Translations under genes and position numbers: made by a program | DNA from: Candidatus Nitrososphaera evergladensis SR1 | GTDB lineage: Archaea; Thermoproteota; Nitrososphaeria; Nitrososphaerales; Nitrososphaeraceae | Length of the DNA stretch: 64,000 nucleotides | Direction of reading: 5' to 3' | NCBI RefSeq assembly: GCF_000730285.1 | Contig: NZ_CP007174.1 | Location: 1,674,001 to 1,738,000, forward strand | Notes under the pieces: model-generated | What the model was told of the DNA's origin: nothing | What the model saw: the letters and a program-made list of their open reading frames with translations, nothing else | The model's database searches: none | Shown: one piece after another, positions 18,149-26,416 of the stretch | Numbering within the stretch: the stretch's first letter is position 1 | How the letters are laid out: each line of letters begins with the position of its first letter

Positions 18149-18295
18149 GTTTGCCCTTTTATGGAACTCCTTTCTAATAAAGGATGTTCCAATAGGTTTA
18201 TCTCATGACCGCATCAGTGCGAATTTTAACTGGCAGGTATTGGTGGTAAAACCCTTATTTTTCCAAAAGCTTGAACAACAAAGGCAAAAAAAGGG

Positions 18296-19321
18296 TCAGG
18301 CCAGGCCAGGCCTTGTCTGCGGCTTGACTGTGATTGTCAGCTTGAACCCTGTCAGCATGTCCTTGCAGCGGTTGCGTATCGTCACCTCTGTCACGCCAGA
18401 AAGGCTAGACACGTCGCGCTGGAGTATGTTTATGCCAAGCAGTATCGACGAGACATATATGTATGCCGCCGCAAGCCCGTTTGGAGCCTTGCCGTCTGCA
18501 AGCATGTGGTCATCGGTCTTGTGCGCAATGTCTATTGCGAGGCGTTCCACCTTGGTGTCTATCTTGGCCATGTTGGAGAGTTTTGAGATATAGTGGTCGA
18601 TGGCCATGGTGACTGGCACCTGTTGCTGCTGTTGTGGCATTTCCGGCGTCGCCTGTGGTGATGATGATGCCTCCTCTGCAAACGCGCTCATCTCCATCAC
18701 CATCATGCGATAGTATTTTGACGCAAGTTTCACGCTTGACCGGTCCTGCTCTGTAACGCCCGTTGCCGCCACTATCTCGTCAAGTGAGCGCACCACGCGG
18801 CATTTCTTGCACGCAAGGTATATTGTTGCAGCCGCCATGCACGCGATTGATTTCCCTTTTGCCTCCTGCATACTCTCATAGTTGCGGTACAGCATTGCCG
18901 CAGTTTCAACCAGCAGTTTTGGCAATGACATTGCCGCGCACGTCTCGTTAATCTTTGTCAGGACGTTTGACAGCCGGCGCTCCTGCGGAGACACTATCCT
19001 GCTGCGTATGTGCCACTTGCGGATGTTGTTCATCTGCTCGGCCATCTGGTAGTCGATGGACTTGCCTGCATAGTCCTTTGAGCCCGAGGCAATCTCTGTC
19101 CTCAGGCCGTAATCGTGGAGAGCAAAACTCGTCGAGCCTGAAGCCCGGGTGTTCTTGGATTTTTCCTCAAAGTCAGTCGCGTTTGACTCGCGGCCAAAGT
19201 CATAGACGCTGTCCATCGCGACGTACCCGCAGCGCTCGCAAATGAACTCGCCCTTGGAATAGTCTTGTATGAGGTTTGCGCTGCATTCTGGGCACTGAGT
19301 GCAATATTCACTCGTGGTCAA
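18296..19321 (-). CDS. tfb: Transcription initiation factor B (TFB)
   Basis: TFB bridges TATA-bound TBP and RNA polymerase. The N-terminal zinc ribbon has CPECSANLI...FICERCGYV; the B-reader/linker follows; two cyclin folds occupy about residues 115-215 and 240-335 (LPKLLVETAAMLYRNYESM, AATIYLACKKC; then GLAAAYIYVSSILLG, LSGVTEVTIRNRCKDM with the BRE-contacting helix). A Gln/Pro-rich linker (PEMPQQQQQVP) between the folds is unusual. The ATG overlaps the gar1 stop by 4 nt, so the two are translated together. These archaea often carry several TFBs; which paralogue this is cannot be said. Confidence 0.96.
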   Translation of the reverse strand: MTTSEYCTQCPECSANLIQDYSKGEFICERCGYVAMDSVYDFGRESNATDFEEKSKNTRASGSTSFALHDYGLRTEIASGSKDYAGKSIDYQMAEQMNNIRKWHIRSRIVSPQERRLSNVLTKINETCAAMSLPKLLVETAAMLYRNYESMQEAKGKSIACMAAATIYLACKKCRVVRSLDEIVAATGVTEQDRSSVKLASKYYRMMVMEMSAFAEEASSSPQATPEMPQQQQQVPVTMAIDHYISKLSNMAKIDTKVERLAIDIAHKTDDHMLADGKAPNGLAAAYIYVSSILLGINILQRDVSSLSGVTEVTIRNRCKDMLTGFKLTITVKPQTRPGLA

Positions 19322-19680
19322 TTCCGGCGACCCCTCCTCCTTTCCTTGTCGTGCTGCTTATGTCCATGCGACGACGGTCTAGTCTTCGTCTGCTGTTGCG
19401 GCCGTCCGCCGGCAAACACCTTTGCGCCAGTCAGCCTCGCTGTTCTGTCAGTCATGGGAATGACGGAAGCGTACGGCGCGTTCACCGGCCCTATCAGTTC
19501 AGATATCCTTCCTACTCGCCTTCCGGCAGAGTCGATGAGCACCTCACCCGGTCTGATGCCTGTCGCTCCGGCTGCGTTCAGTTTTACGATTAACCTTCCG
19601 CTCTTTGCTAGATGCATAACTTCCCCGATCTCCCCCATTTGCACAATCAGCTTTTCCTTGCTATCATAAGCTTCGGTCAA
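19318..19680 (-). CDS. gar1: H/ACA ribonucleoprotein subunit Gar1
   Basis: Gar1 binds Cbf5 in the RNA-guided pseudouridylation complex. The six-stranded barrel is visible (GEIGEVMHLAKSGRLIVKL, PGEVLIDSAGRRVGRISELIGPVNAPYASVIP), then a disordered basic tail rich in Gln, His and Arg (KQHDKERRRGRRN), like the RGG tails of eukaryotic Gar1. At 120 residues it is slightly long because of that tail. It lies between srp19 and tfb, an order also seen in other archaea. Confidence 0.92.
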   Translation of the reverse strand: MTEAYDSKEKLIVQMGEIGEVMHLAKSGRLIVKLNAAGATGIRPGEVLIDSAGRRVGRISELIGPVNAPYASVIPMTDRTARLTGAKVFAGGRPQQQTKTRPSSHGHKQHDKERRRGRRN

Positions 19681-19737
19681 AATTGTTATGTTTGTTGATG
19701 AACAATATTATTGCGGCCGCTGTTAAATTTTAGCCTG

Positions 19738-20073
19738 CTACTTTTTTCCGGATTTTTGCCTCGCGTGCTTTTGCAACAGCTTTTCCGCGACGCTTGCAAT
19801 GACCTTTGATTTTTTCACACCTTCTTTTTTGGCAAGCATGACATAGCCGGACTTGACAAACGATCTTCTTGGAAACCTTGCGGCGTCGTTTACCGCGTCG
19901 TCTTCAACCTGGTAGCCGGCCGTCTTGGCCGCCTCGACAAGTTCCTGCACTGTTGGGTCAAAGACGGCGTGGTCGCGCTTGACCTTCCTTCCCTGGCGGC
20001 GCTTTAGGTTCTTGTTAAAGTAGTCCAGCCAGAGTATGACGTGGTCATAGTCCTTCAAGGCTCTATCTCGCAT
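19738..20073 (-). CDS. srp19: Signal recognition particle 19 kDa protein
   Basis: SRP19 binds helices 6 and 8 of 7S RNA and readies it for SRP54. Seen here: the first strand with DYDHVILWLDYFNKNLKRRQGRKV, whose basic segment contacts the RNA, VFDPTVQELVEAAKTAGY, and RFPRRSFVKSGYVMLAKKEG followed by a Lys-rich tail. The length of 111 residues is normal. It heads the srp19-gar1-tfb unit with a 57-nt gap to gar1. Confidence 0.93.
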   Translation of the reverse strand: MRDRALKDYDHVILWLDYFNKNLKRRQGRKVKRDHAVFDPTVQELVEAAKTAGYQVEDDAVNDAARFPRRSFVKSGYVMLAKKEGVKKSKVIASVAEKLLQKHARQKSGKK

Positions 20074-20219
20074 TTAACGGAGGGCGCTTTTTAAAACTAT
20101 TGCGTAGGATGGGAAGACTCGAACATTTGCGCATTTCGTCATTTGTCTTTTATAGGTAAAAAATATGCAAACTCTTCTACTATGGACGAATTTTATTATA
20201 GTATCTCTTTTAGGAATTT

Positions 20220-20227
20220 TTTTATAG
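20220..20227 (+). promoter_or_regulatory. TATA box of the secreted vWA protein gene
   Basis: TTTTATAG is centred 29 nt before the ATG at 20253, giving a message with almost no leader. Further TATA-like stretches lie at about 20147-20155 and 20190-20200. Confidence 0.5.
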
Positions 20228-20252
20228 ACTCATCTTCTACGGGCAAGGTGCC

Positions 20253-21983
20253 ATGAGAGCATCTCAACAACTCTTGGCCGTAGCCGTAATAGGCGTACTA
20301 GTTTTTGCAGCCACGGGCGCAGTACGACCAGCAGCGGCAGCATCGGACAACCAGGTACTGGTGAGCAAGACGGCGTCTCCCGCGGACATATTCGTCCAAG
20401 GTGCAGGATCGCCTGATTCCACCCAGGTAACATTGACAGTGCAAGGGTTTGGAGGCACCCTTACAGAGACGGTGCCGATTGACGTGGTGTTTGCCATCGA
20501 CAGTTCTGGCAGCATGACCATCAACGATCCGTCCAACCTCCGCATCGCGGCAGCAAAATCATTTGTCGACAAGCTCAATTCCACGAGGGACCAGGGAGGA
20601 GTGGTCAGCTGGGATGACAATGTCGACTTTGCATTTGGCCTCACGCAGGACTTTGGCGCGCTCAAGACCAACATAAACAGCGTCGACGCGTCAGGCGGCA
20701 CGAACCTCAACGCGGGCCTCAACGGGGCGATATCCATGCTTGACGGCAACACAAGGTCGGGCAGTTCCACAGAGGTCATCATATTCCTGACAGACGGCGT
20801 CGGGACGTACACGCCGGCAGGCTCTGGCGGGCCGGCGGCCAATGCGGCAGGCAAGGGCTACAAGATCTACTCTATTGCACTCGGCGGCGCATCGACGGGC
20901 CCGCTGACAGACATGGCGTCTGCCACAGGCGGCCAGTTCTTCAACGCGCCCTCTGCTGCAAACCTCGACGCGATATTCAACGCAATCCTCCAACAAATAG
21001 TCATCAACACTGCGCCGTTTAACGTCAACCTTGTCGAAACCACGCAGGACTATATTGTTGACGAAAGCAGCTTCAGCATCGCGCCGGACAGCATAGTCAC
21101 GCTGCCAGGCGGCCAGACCCAGATCACGTGGAACAACGTTGCACAGCACGTCGGCGACGGCGACAACAAGCTGCTGGCCACAGAGACGTTTGCAGTCACA
21201 TTCGACGCAAGCTCGACGCTTGCAGGCAACAACCTGCCAGTAGACGACCTCGCAGAGTCGCACGTACAGTACACAAACCCAGACGGAACGCCAGGTACTG
21301 CAGACATACCACAGGCATTCATAAACGTCCAGGGGCCGCCGGTGGCAGTTGACGACTCGGCAAATACCCTTGAGGACACGCCTGTCACGATAGGCGTCCT
21401 TGCAAACGACTCTGACCCTAACGGCGATGCGCTGACGGTCATTTCGGTCTCGCCACCTGCGCAGGGCACAGCAGTCATCAACGGCGACGGCACCATAACC
21501 TATACCCCAGACCCATCTATCTTTGGCGCAAGCGACACCTTTACCTACACCATTGATGACGGCCACGGCCTGACAGACACCGCGACTGTCACGGTGAACG
21601 TCCAGGGCCTGACAAGCACTCCGGGCAAGGTCACAGGAGGGCAGGCAAACCTCGACAACAACACCAACGCAGGCTTTAACGTACAGTCAGGCGACGGCAC
21701 CACTTTCAAGGGCCAGCTCCAGTTCAACGACAAGCTTGAGGATATCAAGCTCCACAGCCAGTCGATGACGGCCCTTGCAATAGACCCTACCGGCACGACG
21801 GCGACGTTCAAGGGCACAGCAGAAGTCAACGGCGTCTCGGGCTACACCTTCAAGGCAATAGTCAAGGACAACGGCGAGCCGGGAACAAACGATTCGTTCC
21901 TGATTGTCATCAAGGACCTGTCCAACACGACCATCTACATGAGAGGCGGAACCCTTAGTGGCGGAAACATACAGATCCACTGA
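20253..21983 (+). CDS. Secreted von Willebrand factor A protein with cadherin-like repeat
   Basis: Order of parts: signal peptide (1-30, ending RPAAAA); a vWA domain from about residue 75 with an intact MIDAS motif DSSGSM (83-88), a conserved Thr loop and FLTDG; a linker beta domain; a cadherin/Ig-like 'tandem-95' repeat at about 362-450 (DDSANTLEDTPVTIGVLAND, DTFTYTIDDGHG) of a calcium-binding type; and a C-terminal beta domain (about 455-576, KGQLQFNDK, GYTFKAIVKDNGEPG, GGNIQIH) resembling 'post-COAP' domains of surface proteins. No C-terminal anchor is seen, so it is probably released or bound to the S-layer. A role in adhesion is inferred from architecture. Confidence 0.9.
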   Translation: MRASQQLLAVAVIGVLVFAATGAVRPAAAASDNQVLVSKTASPADIFVQGAGSPDSTQVTLTVQGFGGTLTETVPIDVVFAIDSSGSMTINDPSNLRIAAAKSFVDKLNSTRDQGGVVSWDDNVDFAFGLTQDFGALKTNINSVDASGGTNLNAGLNGAISMLDGNTRSGSSTEVIIFLTDGVGTYTPAGSGGPAANAAGKGYKIYSIALGGASTGPLTDMASATGGQFFNAPSAANLDAIFNAILQQIVINTAPFNVNLVETTQDYIVDESSFSIAPDSIVTLPGGQTQITWNNVAQHVGDGDNKLLATETFAVTFDASSTLAGNNLPVDDLAESHVQYTNPDGTPGTADIPQAFINVQGPPVAVDDSANTLEDTPVTIGVLANDSDPNGDALTVISVSPPAQGTAVINGDGTITYTPDPSIFGASDTFTYTIDDGHGLTDTATVTVNVQGLTSTPGKVTGGQANLDNNTNAGFNVQSGDGTTFKGQLQFNDKLEDIKLHSQSMTALAIDPTGTTATFKGTAEVNGVSGYTFKAIVKDNGEPGTNDSFLIVIKDLSNTTIYMRGGTLSGGNIQIH

Positions 21984-21999
21984 GCGAGGGAGTGAAAAT

Positions 22000-22030
22000 G
22001 GCAGGCAAGTCTGTCTGCCCCTCTTTTTTA
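22000..22030 (+). terminator. Hairpin and T-run after the vWA gene
   Basis: GGCAG (22000-22004) pairs with CTGCC (22015-22019) and is followed by a run of Ts from 22023. It lies 17 nt after the vWA stop, between convergent genes, where a terminator is expected. The downstream AT-rich tract can end transcription of rps8e from the other side. Confidence 0.5.
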
Positions 22031-22065
22031 TTTTAAAATTTTAAAAAATTTCTTGAATGAAAAAA

Positions 22066-22458
22066 TTACTGCTTGGCCTTTATCAGTACGGCGTTTACCA
22101 CGCCATTCTGGCCCGGCCTTGAGGTAACAAGCGCAGAGCCTGCCTCTGTCTCGATGACTGCGCCCTTGCTCACCACGCCTCTTCTTTCATAGTCGCGGTT
22201 TGCGGGGTTCTTTGTCACAGTCAATATCTTGGACTTGGTCGCTTTCTTGGATTCAGGGTCCATGACGTTTGCAAACTCGGCGGTCTTGAAGGCTGCCTTG
22301 ACGTTTGCGCCCCTTACCCTTCTCGTGACAATGTCGGTCGTGCCGACGGTAGCTTCATTTGGATACCTGTCGATCTCGGATTTCCTCCGGATCCTGTTGG
22401 CGAGCTTGCGTCCGCCAGTCAGCTTGCGGCCCGCAAGGTTCTCTATCGACTTGCGCAT
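22066..22458 (-). CDS. rps8e: Ribosomal protein S8e
   Basis: This archaeal/eukaryotic small-subunit protein is recognised by GRKLTGGRKLANRIRRKSE near the N-terminus, RVRGANVKAAFKTAEFANV in the core, NPANRDYERRGVVSKGAVIETEAG and the closing GQNGVVNAVLI. At 130 residues it has the normal archaeal length. It is a single-gene unit; stop and T-rich terminator region face the vWA gene. Confidence 0.95.
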   Translation of the reverse strand: MRKSIENLAGRKLTGGRKLANRIRRKSEIDRYPNEATVGTTDIVTRRVRGANVKAAFKTAEFANVMDPESKKATKSKILTVTKNPANRDYERRGVVSKGAVIETEAGSALVTSRPGQNGVVNAVLIKAKQ

Positions 22459-22719
22459 ATTGTGTTTTCTAGTGTATTAAATACTCTAATAAAAAGCGTA
22501 CGATGCCAAGTACATAGACGACGCAATCGAGCTTTCTAATGAGCTATGCAAGCCTGCTGAGAGCATCGATATCATTGAGCTTGGGGCTGGCAGTATAATA
22601 ACACAGATCAAAAGAATCCGATCTATCTCATCCTTCAGTCTTCTGACGAGCAAGCAAAACCAAAGCCGATGAAGTAAAGAACGACGAAGGTAGTTAGTAA
22701 CTATCCCAAGTTGCGGAAA

Positions 22720-23196
22720 ATGATTACCCAGTTGATTATGTTAGTAATCCTAGTTAGTACTCAACCTCTTAACGTCGCTGGCGCAGCTTCAGGAGCACCA
22801 GCCTGCGATCAATCGCTGTGGAACCATGTGTATCGCCCGGAAAGACTGAAGGTGGTTAACCCCTGCGTCTCTGTCACGGGTGTGATAAAGGGCATAGCGT
22901 CTGAACTAGACGGAGACCTCCATATCCTTGTGAAACTTGATCCCCGATATTCCAATCTGACTAAAAATAACATAGCAAATACGATCTTTCAACAGGGAAA
23001 TCTGGTAGTCGAGGCTATATGTCGGCATGAAACATTTCTAAGCGGCCCTAAAGCCGCATGCGCTAACTTCCACCAAGATCTTGCCATTCCTCCTGTCAGC
23101 ACGCATGTGGAGGTCGTAGGTTCGTATGTTTTGGATCAAGGCCATTTCAATTGGGCAGAAATCCACCCAGTCACATCAGTAACCGCTACGAACTGA
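22720..23196 (+). CDS. Exported small protein with OB-fold-like core
   Basis: A signal peptide (ITQLIMLVILVSTQPLNVAGA) leads into a mature domain with three or four Cys (APACDQSLW, VNPCVSV, EAICRHE, KAACANF). Recognisable stretches are SLWNHVYRPERLKVVNPC, VTGVIKGIASELDGDLHILVKLDP and the ending GSYVLDQGHFNWAEIHPVTS. From memory, similar proteins occur in bacteria and archaea and resemble OB-folds next to secreted nucleases; that is not verified. TTG 22711 is an alternative start. Upstream (22459-22719) only a stop-interrupted coding-like fragment is seen. Confidence 0.75.
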   Translation: MITQLIMLVILVSTQPLNVAGAASGAPACDQSLWNHVYRPERLKVVNPCVSVTGVIKGIASELDGDLHILVKLDPRYSNLTKNNIANTIFQQGNLVVEAICRHETFLSGPKAACANFHQDLAIPPVSTHVEVVGSYVLDQGHFNWAEIHPVTSVTATN

Positions 23197-23275
23197 CTGT
23201 ACCGCCTTATGGCGCACTGTCATTTTTTTCAGAGAAGATTTTTGTACGAGCATCATCTTTAGACCGCGCAGAAAA

Positions 23276-23533
23276 ATGAGGGAATCTCCGGAAAGTCTCA
23301 TAATACCGTTAGAGACGGAAGAGCTCTACCCGACCATCATCCTAGAACTTTGCGACAATTGCAAGTGGTCTTGTTCCTGTCTCAGTACAACAGACACTAT
23401 CGAATCATGTCCAGTGTGCAAGGCAGCTATCAGGTCATACGTTCCAATGACATCAGAAGAGGTCAGCCGTATCGAGATTGACGACGAGCGTGGGATGATT
23501 CTTCAGTTCAGCAGGCGAATGCTAGTACAATGA
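23276..23533 (+). CDS. Small zinc-ribbon protein, 85 residues (paralogue of the one at 37925)
   Basis: Two Cys pairs, LCDNCKWSCSC and ESCPVCKAA, are spaced like a zinc ribbon. The ending (EEVSRIEIDDERGMILQFSRR) matches the end of the protein at 37925..38182 (ESYRYALSETQGLNLQFSTR) with the same length and Cys layout, so the two are paralogues. Small ribbons like this may modulate transcription or bind protein partners; no role is proven. Confidence 0.75.
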   Translation: MRESPESLIIPLETEELYPTIILELCDNCKWSCSCLSTTDTIESCPVCKAAIRSYVPMTSEEVSRIEIDDERGMILQFSRRMLVQ

Positions 23534-23873
23534 TTTTCTGGTCTCCCTCGCCGGATCCAACATAAATTCCCATATCTTTCCGGATGTACGGTTTTATCTT
23601 TTCCTTTGGCGACATAGACTATTAGGATCGGCTCATCACCTGGTCCTATCCATCCAAATTCTGGAATTATCTCTGGATGACGGTGTGACTATTCATTTTG
23701 CCTCTGACAGATTTGTTGGCAGCAGCTTCCCCTGCGCCTCTGTCCCAAAATCCTCTTGGCGGTCGTTGATTTTACTTGAGTTTATGCGAACTAAAGCTGC
23801 AGTCATTTATTTATTTCATCACAGATAATTTCAAATTCAATCACATCAAGACAAGACATAATATGTGACAGAA
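23534..23873. other. Gene-free stretch with a possible gene remnant
   Basis: No intact gene is seen. The minus strand at about 23560-23690 can be read as IIPEFGWIGPGDEPILIVYV with a few more codons, which looks protein-like, but stops and frame changes surround it. It may be the relic of a small gene. The TATA-like TAATATGTGAC region near 23860 belongs to no clear start. Confidence 0.3.
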
Positions 23874-24461
23874 CTAACTAGGAAGGTCAGCTTTCGAACT
23901 CGCAGTAGTAGTAGTCGCTGGCGGCTGTTGCCTGGGGTTTTCCTTGTTGGTCTCTGCCACCAGCTTGCTCTTCATCGAGTTAAGGTCGGTTATGCCGAAA
24001 TACTCTTGGAACTTTTTCGTCGTCCGGTACACCTTGAGTCTGCCCAAACTCTCGTGCTCGACAAACTCCATCTGCTCTAGCTCCTTTATGTGTTGGTACA
24101 CCTGGCTCCCGCGTATCTGCACCAGGCGCTTTGAGGTGACAGGCTGCTCGTACGCGATATAGGTGAGGGTCTTGAGCGCGGCCGCCGGGACGAGTGGATG
24201 CTGGGCAAACCGGCGAATCAGGGGAGTGTAGGCAGGCTTTAGCTGAAACACATACGAGCCGTCTTCAAGCTGGACCACCTCAATTGCCTTGAACACAGTC
24301 TTGGTCTTTTTGACAAGGTCGTTTACGACGCGCATGGTCTTTTCCTTCGAGTTTGTCCCGGACGCGCGTACCAGCTCGTCGACCGTGAGGGGCCTGCCTG
24401 CGGAATAAAGGGCCGCCTCTATCCTTGCAGCAACTTCGTCTTCTGGAAGCGACTCGCGCAT
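23874..24461 (-). CDS. scpB: Segregation and condensation protein B (ScpB)
   Basis: ScpB is the tandem winged-helix partner of ScpA in the SMC-ScpAB loop-extruding complex. The first winged helix (ARIEAALYSAGRPLTVDELVRASG...) and second (RFAQHPLVPAAALKTLTYIAYEQPVTSKRLVQIRG, YQHIKELEQMEFVEHE) are clear; a flexible Gln/Pro/Thr tail follows. It is the second gene of an scpA-scpB operon (30-nt gap). No SMC gene is in the window. Confidence 0.9.
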   Translation of the reverse strand: MRESLPEDEVAARIEAALYSAGRPLTVDELVRASGTNSKEKTMRVVNDLVKKTKTVFKAIEVVQLEDGSYVFQLKPAYTPLIRRFAQHPLVPAAALKTLTYIAYEQPVTSKRLVQIRGSQVYQHIKELEQMEFVEHESLGRLKVYRTTKKFQEYFGITDLNSMKSKLVAETNKENPRQQPPATTTTASSKADLPS

Positions 24462-24491
24462 CTTGTCTTTTGGAAGAACCGTGGAATTACT

Positions 24492-25223
24492 TTACTGTTG
24501 CTGTTGCGCCTGCGCTGGCTCTGGCTGCCTCAGGGTTATCCTGACATCGTCAGAATCGTCTGGCTGCTCAAGGTCCACCTTGCCCTTCATTGCAAGGTAC
24601 AGCATGGCGATGAAACAGCGCGCCGTCTCGACCGGCTCCATCTTGGCCACAAGCGTCTTGAACATGGTCGGCCCGTCGGCGCTTACGATGTCAAATATCA
24701 TGTCCTCGTAGCCCTGGATTATCTGCTCAAATTTCACGAGGTACTGGTCAAAGTTGAACGTCTGGACCGGCTCAAGCTCGACCTGTTTTTTGCGCGGCCG
24801 GGGATTTGCCAGTTCCATTATCATGTTCTCAAGCACCTTGAGCAAGTCTTCTACAGACACCGGGTACGTGGACTCGACCCTGAAGGGAAGGTCAAGCGTG
24901 TTCAGTTGCGGGATTGGAAGCTGCTGTTGCGGGTCGTCAACGCCTTTTTTCTGCATCGCAATTTTCTCGAGCAGAAAAATGCTTTCCACCTTGAGCCGGT
25001 ATATCATCGACGACGACACAGCTGCGATGCCGCATATGCGCAGGTCTTTGTTGCCAGTCGCGTTTATCAGCTGCAAAAACAGCTCCAGAAGGCGCACAAT
25101 GTCGACGTTCCACACGTCCTTGCGTATAACGGCAGAAGGGTTGAACAGTATGTTGAGCGGCGGCTGCGCTATGGTCTTTTTAGTGTCCGGGACCTCTGAC
25201 GGCGCTTCTCCCGCTTCGGACAA
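24492..25223 (-). CDS. scpA: Segregation and condensation protein A (ScpA, kleisin)
   Basis: ScpA is the kleisin that closes the SMC ring. Recognisable parts: an N-terminal region PPLNILFNPSAVIRKDVWNVDIVRLLELFLQLI that binds the SMC neck, a middle linker (VELEPVQTFNFDQY), and the C-terminal winged helix (MFKTLVAKMEPVETARCFIAMLYLAMKGKVDLEQ) that binds the SMC cap. Length 243 is typical. It ends in a Gln-rich tail. Encoded just upstream of scpB. Confidence 0.88.
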   Translation of the reverse strand: MSEAGEAPSEVPDTKKTIAQPPLNILFNPSAVIRKDVWNVDIVRLLELFLQLINATGNKDLRICGIAAVSSSMIYRLKVESIFLLEKIAMQKKGVDDPQQQLPIPQLNTLDLPFRVESTYPVSVEDLLKVLENMIMELANPRPRKKQVELEPVQTFNFDQYLVKFEQIIQGYEDMIFDIVSADGPTMFKTLVAKMEPVETARCFIAMLYLAMKGKVDLEQPDDSDDVRITLRQPEPAQAQQQQ

Positions 25224-25504
25224 TTCTCTCTTCCCCCTCCCTCAAGGTTGAGGGCAAAAAGTTCCTATAATACGTATGGGTGAAGAAACATTTCATCCCG
25301 CGTCATCATAGTTATGCGTCGTCACTCAAGCCCAGGGTCTGCCCTGGCTTTTTCCAGATCGTCTTCACACACCCATATAGCCTGTAAGGAGGCTGGAAGA
25401 AATCGCAAGACCATCCTGATTGGCCGCTCGACTGCCGGCGCAAGACAGCCGGCGACGCTTAGTTTATCTTCTACTTTGCAGTCTATGCTCTTGCACACAC
25501 AGGA

Positions 25505-25984
25505 ATGGTCAAGAAAAAGCAGGCGTCGAGGGCTGTCGTGATTGCAGGCTTTGCGGCAATCGCAGTCCTTATCGGCGTCATGGTCATGCTGCAGGTATCA
25601 AGCGCCCAGAACGACGAGTTCAAGCAAAAGTGGGATGGTATTGCGGTCGACACTATTGCCCTTACAAGAGAGTACCAGGCAGAGGAGGGCAAGTGGAAGG
25701 CAGGCCAGTACGACAACGCCACGATGGCAGCAATCATCGACAAGTACATGCCAAGGTACCAGTCGCTCATCGACAGGGCAAACGCGCTTGAAACACCCGA
25801 GCGCTACACCGACGCCCGCAGCCTGCTGGTAAAGGCAATACAGGCAGAAAAGGACAGCAACGAGCATTTCAAGGCGTATCTGCTGACAGGCAACAGGGCC
25901 GAGTACGAGAAGACGCTGGACCTGTTCTCGCTTTCGCTAAAGTACAGCGCAGAGGCCGATGCAGCCATGAAGGCGGCCGGCTAA
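25505..25984 (+). CDS. Membrane-anchored helical protein, unknown function
   Basis: A basic N-terminus (MVKKKQASR) and one membrane helix (AVVIAGFAAIAVLIGVMVML) are followed by about 125 residues of extracytoplasmic alpha helices with regular charged spacing and a single N-linked sequon (NAT). The pattern resembles four-helix-bundle sensor or chaperone-like domains. It lies just before tRNA-Arg. No family is recognised. Confidence 0.75.
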   Translation: MVKKKQASRAVVIAGFAAIAVLIGVMVMLQVSSAQNDEFKQKWDGIAVDTIALTREYQAEEGKWKAGQYDNATMAAIIDKYMPRYQSLIDRANALETPERYTDARSLLVKAIQAEKDSNEHFKAYLLTGNRAEYEKTLDLFSLSLKYSAEADAAMKAAG

Positions 25985-26026
25985 TGCCTACGTTTTAATT
26001 AAGGTGATCAAGACTTTTCTTACGCT

Positions 26027-26101
26027 GGGCCCATAGTTCAGCTTGGACAGAATGGCTGCCTGCGGAGCAGTTGGTCGAGGGTTCGAGTCCCTCTGGGCCC
26101 G
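26027..26101 (+). tRNA. tRNA-Arg (anticodon GCG)
   Basis: The acceptor stem GGGCCCA pairs with TGGGCCC (26094-26100), with discriminator G. The anticodon stem GCTGC/GCAGT encloses the loop CTGCGGA with anticodon GCG, reading CGC. The T-arm is GAGGG-TTCGAGT-CCCTC. CCA is not encoded. Its last 21 bases recur at 28727-28747, marking it as an integration target. Confidence 0.95.
26081..26101 (+). repeat. attL-like copy: 3' end of tRNA-Arg
   Basis: This 21-bp stretch of the T-arm and acceptor 3' strand matches 28727-28747 at 20 of 21 positions (CCCG here, CTCG there). Both copies are in the same orientation and bracket 2.6 kb, the classic footprint of a tyrosine recombinase acting at a tRNA gene. 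Confidence 0.75.
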
Positions 26102-26173
26102 CTCATTTCACATGTTCAGGGGCCCCTCCCAATTTTATAGCGGAGGAATTCCCTGATGCCCGAAAGGCTGTAG

Positions 26174-26263
26174 ACAGTCATTGCAAAGATAATAGATAAA
26201 CTGCCAAACCCCGTCAACGTCGCGCTAGTAAAGGAATTTCACGACTTCATGAAGAGAAACTAG
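26174..26263 (+). pseudogene. Fragment of a tyrosine recombinase (N-terminal region)
   Basis: Between two in-frame stops, 29 codons read TVIAKIIDKLPNPVNVALV followed by KEFHDFMKRN and TAG. The pattern Leu-Pro-Asn, Asn, Val-Lys-Glu-Phe...Phe-Met resembles the start of the SAM-like core-binding domain of archaeal XerC/D-type integrases. Lying 73 nt after the tRNA-Arg 3' end, it is where an integrase would sit in an integrated element. No catalytic domain remains. Confidence 0.55.
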
Positions 26264-26416
26264 ACAGCTAGGCGCCATCCAAAGAACTCGTTTAGGGCAG
26301 CGCGATTGCTTTTGGCCGCCACTTTATTGGCCCACCCACAACTTTGGTCGACCAAATGGAGCTGATCCTTGATTTTCTGGCAACAATAACAATAATAGCA
26401 ACTATATCGTCTTTTG

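Noticed and set aside
20691-21566. Minus-strand frame of 291 codons
   Set aside because: Antisense to the vWA protein, with an implausible excess of Cys, Arg and Val; a by-product of GC-rich codons.
22500-22672. Coding-like fragment (YDAKYIDDAIELSNELCKPA)
   Set aside because: No start codon in frame and no recognisable domain; it may be a relic, but there is too little to name it.
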